From positions 5,159,873 through 5,223,872 of the forward strand of contig NC_049979.1 in assembly GCF_000003815.2 (NCBI RefSeq): 64,000 nucleotides of DNA, written 5' to 3'. Source of the DNA: Branchiostoma floridae. Lineage: Eukaryota; Chordata; Leptocardii; Amphioxiformes; Branchiostomatidae. Position numbers and translations under genes: made by a program. Shown here piece by piece: positions 62,901 through 64,000 of this stretch. Under the pieces are notes generated by a model, which ran no database searches, was not told the origin of the DNA, and was given only the letters and a program-made list of their open reading frames with translations. Within the stretch, counting starts at the first letter, position 1, and each line of letters begins with the position of its first letter.

Positions 62901-63923
62901 TATAGGTTACCCCTCGAATAAAGGTGAATTAACGTTACTGGAATTTTAAATTTCTGCGTGTTGCAGGGAGTATCGCCAGCAGCACGTGCAGCTCCTGAAG
63001 GACAGGAAGGAGATGGAGGCCATCATCGCGGAGCTGGAGGAGAAGTGCCACACCATGATGATGCTGAAGTTCGGTCGCGTTGTCGACCTCGAGAGACTGG
63101 AGTCGCTGCGGGTCAACCGCAACATCGAAGAGCTGAAGGAGAAGCTGAGAGCAAACGAGCTGAAGTCTGCTGCCAACTTGGCCAAGTGGGGGGTAAGACC
63201 ATAGCAACACAGTCACATGATTACACACTTTGCTTGATCTCCAAGCAGATTCCAGGTGGTATATGATACGTAGTGTCAAAGCAGGCCAAGGAGTATAGCC
63301 AGCCAGAGGGAGTCCGCCTCCTACCGGTATTGGGTGACTCCCTCTTGCCAGCTATACTCCTTGGACAGCTTTGATACTATCTAATGCCACCGGGAATCTG
63401 ATTAGAGATTACACTTTGGTACCAATACTATAAAGTAAGAAATACTTAATGAGAGAGAAAAAGTCACACTTGCCTTGTTTCTGGACGTACACTGGCTAAA
63501 GATTTGTAAGTGTGACCGCCATTTTTTTATGCTTCATGAATGCTTCGGAAACGTCTTTCCACAGAAGCCTGTCTGATGGCAAACCATACTGTCCGTTGTA
63601 TCTCATGTAACAGTGGGGTTCAAGCGCTGCCAAACTGACCACGCCAACATCTCTGAGCTTTTGGCATTGTGGTTTGCACGTTGGATTTGTGATTGGCTGG
63701 CCCAGGTTTGATTCTGGTTGTCGGCATGTTTCTTTCTGTTTTACTCGTCCCTCTTGCATGTCACTCACATCCATCTTGTCCCTCTCAGGAGAGAGTCCAG
63801 ATGGAGAGAGACAGAATTACGGAGCTGACCAGAAACAACACCCAGCTCCTGGACCAGCTCAACCTGCTGCTGGGGGAGAGGAAGGAACTGGAAACAGCTC
63901 TGGATGCTCGGCAGAAAAATTTG
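35956..63923 (+). CDS. CFAP44: Cilia- and flagella-associated protein 44 (WDR52), 3' end outside window
   Basis: Thirty-nine exons with GT-AG borders and continuous phase encode 2239 codons; the last seen exon ends at a donor, so the gene continues right of the window. CFAP44 works with CFAP43 in the axoneme as part of the tether that anchors the inner dynein arm I1/f motor domains. Human mutations cause sperm flagellar defects. The layout is a long acidic Glu/Gln/Pro-rich N-terminal region (to about residue 580), a WD-repeat domain (about 582-1343) with CFAP44 signatures such as [13 protein letters not shown] and [16 protein letters not shown], and then coiled coils with an acidic insert and [10 protein letters not shown]. 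Animal orthologues are near 1850 residues; the excess here is mainly in the N-terminal region. Start at ATG 35956 ([13 protein letters not shown]). Exons are listed in the following entries. Confidence 0.93.
38516..38612. mobile_element. Left-end fragment of the GGGTGCAC hAT-like MITE
   Basis: CAGGGCTCGAAATTCATTTT and the following GGTGCACTGGTGCACCCAGC match the left 95 bp of the element at 22304-22658. No matching right end was found before 38900. It lies in CFAP44 intron 3. Confidence 0.65.
39657..39850 (+). repeat. CFAP44: Coding 42-bp tandem repeat in CFAP44 exon 5
   Basis: Four full units and one partial unit start at 39657, 39699, 39741, 39783 and 39825. Each encodes 14 residues, consensus SEQQAQPEETTGDS. 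The unit length is a multiple of three, so copy-number change keeps frame. It likely varies between individuals. Confidence 0.85.
41440..41560. repeat. Fragment of a GATAAAGGTGAA-ended MITE
   Basis: CTAATATTCTGTTTCTAAAACAGCGGATATTAG and GCGGATAAAGGTGAA resemble the right half of the element at 62719-62937 and the region 46735-46960 (cores only shown). Confidence 0.4.
42668..42845. repeat. Dispersed repeat with hairpin motif, copy B
   Basis: Starts GTTAGACATCCAGGTAAACA, the inverse of the right end of copy A. It then shares CTCTACAACTGGAT, TACTTCCGGACGTTTC and GCAGAACAATTCAATACAAG with it. The hairpin motif is at 42745-42778 (minus strand). It lies in CFAP44 intron 9. Confidence 0.6.
43000..43210 (+). 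mobile_element. Probable SINE with B-box-like sequence
   Basis: GAGTTCGATCCCAGGG at about 43109 resembles a polymerase III B-box, and GACCAAGCAGTTTAAGCAGC upstream could be a decayed A-box. The 3' part, GGAAGGGATGTAAAACGGAG, is echoed at 44180-44215 and 44969-45003, which suggests a shared SINE body. Moderate support only. Confidence 0.45.
43720..43832. mobile_element. Right-end fragment of the CACTTGCCC hAT-like MITE
   Basis: GGACAAGTGAATTTAAGAAA and ATTTGTCCAACCCTG match the inverted end of the element at 23284-23609. The left end is missing. It lies 40 bp before CFAP44 exon 11. Confidence 0.55.
44541..44610. repeat. 70-bp intronic duplicate (partner 45829-45899)
   Basis: The copies share AAGTTCATCACCACTGGGCT, TTCAGCACTAAGGC and AGCTGAAGAAAAT at about 90 percent by eye. 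They lie in CFAP44 introns 12 and 14 and have no coding signal. Confidence 0.65.
45349..45620. repeat. Intronic tandem duplication in CFAP44 intron 13
   Basis: Two diverged copies share GACTTGTTC.A.AATTGTTTCT-like, GGATTTTTCTTTACAACCG, AATCATGCA and GCACTAACCAATTTTGCCTG. The period is roughly 125-165 bp. The second copy ends shortly before the exon 14 acceptor. Confidence 0.6.
45903..46110. mobile_element. MITE with TACTGTAAATGCA end
   Basis: TACTGTAAATGCACTTAAGT begins the element. It then has TTCGCGG, TTGCGGTGGTTTTAAGTTCG and ACCGCAAAC blocks found in inverted order at 51468-51648. The right end is degraded here. It lies in CFAP44 intron 14. Confidence 0.6.
46735..46960. mobile_element. 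Decayed copy of the 62719-62937 MITE family
   Basis: ACCTATTACCGTTTTTCAAA, CCCTGAATACCCTGCT, TTCAAAACAACGG and CAGATAAAGGTGAACT correspond to blocks in the 62.7-kb element. It lies in CFAP44 intron 16. Confidence 0.5.
48551..48567. repeat. Poly(C) run
   Basis: About 17 consecutive C in CFAP44 intron 19. It is prone to length error in assembly. Confidence 0.9.
49391..49583. repeat. Tandem copy of the exon 21 acceptor region
   Basis: Period 110 bp. The real copy (49501-49583) contains TGTGAACTGGAAAGCTGAAT, the TCTCAG acceptor and GCAACAAGCGTCAGGTGCTG of exon 21. The upstream copy (49391-49473) matches through GCAACAAGCTTCAGGTCCTG, but its acceptor AG is CG and a stop follows soon (GGTCTGTAAAAG). 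Confidence 0.85.
51468..51648. mobile_element. MITE with TACTGTAA-GTGCA ends
   Basis: The left end TACTGTAAGTGCA and the right end AATGCATTTACAGTA are inverted repeats around GCGGTGGTTTTACGTTCG and its inverted partner CGAACTTAAAACCACTGC. It is about 180 bp, in CFAP44 intron 24. Confidence 0.7.
51872..52017. repeat. Degenerate 21-bp tandem repeat before CFAP44 exon 25
   Basis: About six units of the type GATCTCCAGATTGTTTCAAA, some inverted, form a self-complementary stretch ending about 50 bp before the exon 25 acceptor. Confidence 0.7.
52225..52870. repeat. Triplicated exon 25 tail with SINE fragments
   Basis: The end of exon 25 (CGGGAGTCAACCGACTACTC then CATCAAAG and the donor) recurs at about 52399-52433 and 52628-52661, each followed by a GT. 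Each intronic copy is followed by TTTGATACAGATCTCCA and a fragment of the SINE body (TAGAGAATC, GGTTCTTTAAC, GTGTGGCTCTCCCC). A unit of about 230 bp was therefore duplicated in tandem. Confidence 0.8.
53349..53503. mobile_element. Foldback element with about 43-bp arms
   Basis: The left arm starts CATTATTGAAGTAATTTAAC and runs to CACAAAAATTG. The right arm is the inverse, CAATTTTTGTG to TACTTCAATAATG. Total 155 bp, in CFAP44 intron 26. Confidence 0.8.
53570..54132. mobile_element. hAT-like non-autonomous element, 563 bp, 5-bp target duplication
   Basis: Termini CAGGGCTCGTAAT and GATTTCGAGCCCTG are inverted repeats flanked by ACAAG on both sides. It carries a GATGAGGACAGT minisatellite (about 53726-53765) and a nested copy of the dispersed repeat (53955-54068). 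It lies in CFAP44 intron 26, ending 45 bp before exon 27. Confidence 0.75.
55360..56165. mobile_element. Long inverted-repeat element in CFAP44 intron 29
   Basis: The left arm holds CTTTCCAGTTACGG, CATGTTGGATTTCCTTGGG and TAAGGTTCCGGTTCGGA. The right arm holds the inverse of each (TTCCGAACCGGAACCTTA, CAGGAAATCCATCATGG, GTAACTGGAAAG). The interior is CpG-rich in part (55800-55930) and has no transposase. Upstream, 55205-55360 has TTAATTGCAC/AATTGCACGAAA motifs that may belong to another, pogo-like element. Confidence 0.65.
56851..57020 (+). repeat. (TTTAAC)n hexamer satellite at the exon 31 acceptor
   Basis: Two TTTAGC units and then about 26 uninterrupted TTTAAC units run directly into the TTAG acceptor of CFAP44 exon 31 (57023). 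All long NFNF/LTLT/LKLK ORFs here are products of the repeat. Confidence 0.97.
57205..57375 (+). repeat. Dispersed repeat, partner of 3690-3900
   Basis: GTCTCTACCAGACTCC, GGCCAAATAAGGGGACTTTG, CTAGTAGGAGTTG, GGCCTAGGAGT and GACCAATTTTTATC match the first copy in inverted orientation. It lies in CFAP44 intron 31. Confidence 0.5.
58009..58441. mobile_element. hAT MITE, 433 bp, perfect 8-bp target duplication
   Basis: Termini TAGGGCTGGGTATCGGTAC and GTACCGGTACCCAGCCCTA are inverted repeats. The flanks CTACATAC (58001-58008 and 58442-58449) are identical, the standard 8-bp hAT signature. The interior has a diverse set of CAGGTCC/GGACCTG words. It lies in CFAP44 intron 32. A relative is at 6988-7074. 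Confidence 0.85.
58500..58620. repeat. Hairpin-motif repeat, copy C
   Basis: Shares GATATGATTTTGGAAACAGT and CAGAC.TTTCAGA with 60820-60895. The hairpin motif is at 58552-58585 on the minus strand, with a perfect 7-bp stem around GGAT. Confidence 0.6.
58767..59221 (-). mobile_element. tRNA-derived SINE in CFAP44 intron 32
   Basis: Same family as 28455-28984: head at the right edge on the minus strand (TGTGGCGCAGCGGCAGCATG, with a decayed B-box GTCCGAATCC), shared body blocks CCTTTCCCAAGGGCACAAGA and CCGAGGGACGGCCCTAGCCG, and a TTATTG-repeat tail at 58767-58788. It ends 21 bp before exon 33. Confidence 0.75.
59330..59580. repeat. Tandem copy of the exon 33 tail and donor
   Basis: Exon 33 ends GGTCAACAACAAGAAGCAAG...GATATGGAAGTCAAA followed by GTAGGTTTTACATGGATGAC. 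The same exon tail and donor recur 165 bp downstream (about 59502-59572) with two or three substitutions. The copy lacks an acceptor next to it. Confidence 0.85.
60134..60302. mobile_element. CTCCAAGCAGA-ended MITE, copy 5
   Basis: The left end GATCTCCAAGCAGATCCTAC and its inverse GTAGGATCTGCTTGGAGATT bound about 169 bp, in CFAP44 intron 34. Inner inverted blocks AAGATAGTATCAAA / TAGTACTATCTC resemble copies 3 and 6. Confidence 0.75.
60800..60895. repeat. Hairpin-motif repeat, copy D
   Basis: GATATGATTTTGGAAACAGT leads into the motif at 60850-60884 (minus strand). It lies directly before CFAP44 exon 36 (acceptor at 60905-60906). Confidence 0.6.
62280..62305 (+). repeat. 26-bp decoy of the exon 38 acceptor
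   Basis: CTGCGTGTTGCAGGGAGTAT plus CGCCAG is identical to 62954-62979, which spans the true acceptor and first 13 bases of exon 38. After the match, the decoy reads into TAG within a few codons. Confidence 0.85.
62719..62937. mobile_element. MITE with about 55-bp inverted arms
   Basis: The left arm GTTAACGCTAGTTCACCTTT, then GGGGTAACCTATATCCGTTG, is mirrored by CAACGTATATAGGTTACCCC and AAAGGTGAATTAACG on the right. Total 219 bp, in CFAP44 intron 37, ending 29 bp before exon 38. Related sequence lies at 46735-46960 and 41440-41560. Confidence 0.75.
63236..63411. mobile_element. CTCCAAGCAGA-ended MITE, copy 6
   Basis: The left end GATCTCCAAGCAGATTCC and the right end in inverse, with one change (AATCTGATTAGAGATT), bound about 175 bp. 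Inner arms GCCAAGGAGTATAGC / GCTATACTCCTTGGAC are strong. It lies in CFAP44 intron 38. Confidence 0.75.
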
Positions 63924-64000
63924 GTTGGTCACTCTCCTTGTGTCCATCCATGTATAATTCCAGACGAACACTTTAATTCCAGAAAACCTTAATAATTTCA

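Larger units (their letters stand above)
60389..63923 (+). other. CFAP44: CFAP44 exons 35-39: acidic insert and C-terminal coiled coil
   Basis: Exons: 60389-60504, 60907-61083, 61734-61930, 62967-63192 and 63789-63923. Exon 35 encodes an almost pure Asp/Ser/Glu stretch ending [10 protein letters not shown], a motif characteristic of CFAP44. Exons 36-38 continue [11 protein letters not shown]-type heptads, [13 protein letters not shown] and [13 protein letters not shown]. Exon 39 ([17 protein letters not shown]) ends at a GTTGGT donor, so at least one further exon lies beyond 64000. Confidence 0.9.

Overview
The window is intron-rich animal genomic DNA, about 64 kb with one 100-base assembly gap (33901-34000). 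GT-AG introns, a canonical animal Na+/K+-ATPase, a Notch-modifying glycosyltransferase and an axonemal WD-repeat protein point to a bilaterian. The dense short foldback elements, tRNA-derived SINEs and protein similarity favour an invertebrate deuterostome, most likely a lancelet (Branchiostoma). The species is an inference and was not tested.

Layout. (1) 2372-2611, plus strand: the last exon of an otherwise unseen gene whose tail carries an AT-hook. (2) 8173-17467, minus strand: a complete six-exon glucoside xylosyltransferase (GXYLT1/2-like, GT8) gene; the joined CDS is 1218 nt, 405 residues. (3) 17909-33021, plus strand: a complete Na+/K+-ATPase alpha-subunit gene with 22 coding positions. 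The last coding exon is present twice (32220-32248 and 32993-33021), giving two possible C-termini; the joined CDS is 3147 nt, 1048 residues. (4) 35956-63923 and beyond, plus strand: 39 exons of CFAP44 (WDR52), 2239 codons so far in one consistent phase, with the end of the gene outside the window.

Genes 2 and 3 are head to head, with 441 bp between start codons holding an NRF1-like palindrome, an E-box and an inverted CCAAT box, so a shared bidirectional promoter is likely. CFAP44 has an RFX X-box-like sequence 22 bp before its ATG, as expected for a ciliary gene. The three products do not form one pathway: one modifies EGF repeats in the secretory pathway, one is the plasma-membrane sodium pump, and one is part of the axonemal dynein tether.

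Introns and intergenic DNA are crowded with non-autonomous transposons. They include a CTCCAAGCAGA-ended MITE family (seven copies), hAT-like elements with clear 5-bp or 8-bp target duplications, tRNA-derived SINEs and a 1.8-kb inverted-repeat element. Many short tandem duplications sit exactly on splice junctions and copy exon ends into neighbouring introns. I found no CRISPR array, operon, rRNA or convincing new multi-gene system. The observations most worth following are the duplicated ATPase terminal exon, the splice-junction echoes in CFAP44, and a dispersed hairpin motif with covarying arms flanked by a hammerhead-like core.
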